Assembly (NCBI GenBank): GCA_964424115.1
Contig: CAYRHN010000030.1
Span: 1-23,033, forward strand
DNA: 23,033 nucleotides
Reading direction: 5' to 3'
Source: CAYRHN01 sp964424115
GTDB lineage: Bacteria; Chloroflexota; Anaerolineae; Anaerolineales; Anaerolineaceae
Shown here: positions 22,927 through 23,033 of the stretch, in pieces
Layout: the number at the start of each line of letters is the position of its first letter
How positions within the stretch are numbered: the first letter of the stretch is position 1
The notes under the pieces: model-generated
Database searches by the model: none
Told to the model about the DNA's origin: nothing
The model's input: the letters and a program-made list of their open reading frames with translations, nothing else
Position numbers and translations under genes: made by a program

Positions 22927-22956
22927 ATTGTATCACAATTGGTCAAGAATATCCAA
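22927..22956 (-). promoter_or_regulatory. asnS promoter
   Basis: On the minus strand TTGGAT (22951-22956), an 18-nt spacer and TACAAT (22927-22932), preceded by TGA as an extended -10. Transcription would start at about 22920, the first base of the leader-peptide ATG. Confidence 0.68.
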
Positions 22957-22961
22957 ACCGA

Positions 22962-22974
22962 TTCACCACAAAGG
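22962..22974. repeat. TTCACCACAAAGG motif, possible fragment of a dispersed repeat
   Basis: The first ten bases, TTCACCACAA, recur in inverted orientation at 13938-13947, at the edge of the nested palindrome there. With only two short matches the repeat identity is tentative. The rest of the right edge (22975-23033) shows no gene I can support. Confidence 0.3.
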
Positions 22975-23033
22975 AAAAAAGGGTAGTGTATCTTTAACAC
23001 ATGAAATGTTTGGCAAGGGACAAATCAAATTCA

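Overview
The window looks like a chromosomal housekeeping segment from a Chloroflexota bacterium, probably an uncultured Anaerolineae. This is inference from gene content: a short EF-Ts, very large SecA, Pro/Thr-rich lipoproteins, a PP2C-like membrane protein with a predicted beta-propeller, and moderately high GC. No mobile element, CRISPR array, rRNA or tRNA was recognised.

Layout. Positions 1-2101 carry, on the minus strand, a truncated SAM methyltransferase and an FHA/zinc-ribbon protein. Positions 2159-4650 hold the rpsB-tsf-pyrH translation/UMP-kinase operon (minus) with a structured leader, an internal terminator-like hairpin between tsf and pyrH, and a final terminator; frr, which often follows pyrH, is absent. 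A minus-strand lipoprotein follows (4688-5425). A plus-strand cluster (5545-9340) encodes a membrane pseudo-phosphatase/propeller protein and two related uncharacterised proteins. A PolX-type polymerase/PHP phosphoesterase (minus) is divergent from rho (plus) across a 388-nt regulatory gap; rho overlaps a LysM/M23 cell-wall peptidase gene by 4 nt. Next come, all minus, a cytoplasmic sulfite-oxidase-fold protein, a four-domain S1 RNA-binding protein, an FGE-fold lipoprotein, a 1340-residue SecA, and asparaginyl-tRNA synthetase.

The most notable item is the asnS leader (about 22797-22920, minus). It has a promoter, an 18-codon ORF containing three Asn codons whose ATG lies at the expected transcription start, an antiterminator that can form just past the ORF stop codon, and an intrinsic terminator immediately before asnS. 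This is the logic of ribosome-mediated transcription attenuation, apparently with a leaderless leader peptide. Other points worth attention are the SecA insertions and missing zinc tail, a PolX with the third catalytic Asp replaced, several promoter/start geometries implying leaderless mRNAs, structured rpsB and rho leaders, and palindromic intergenic elements.
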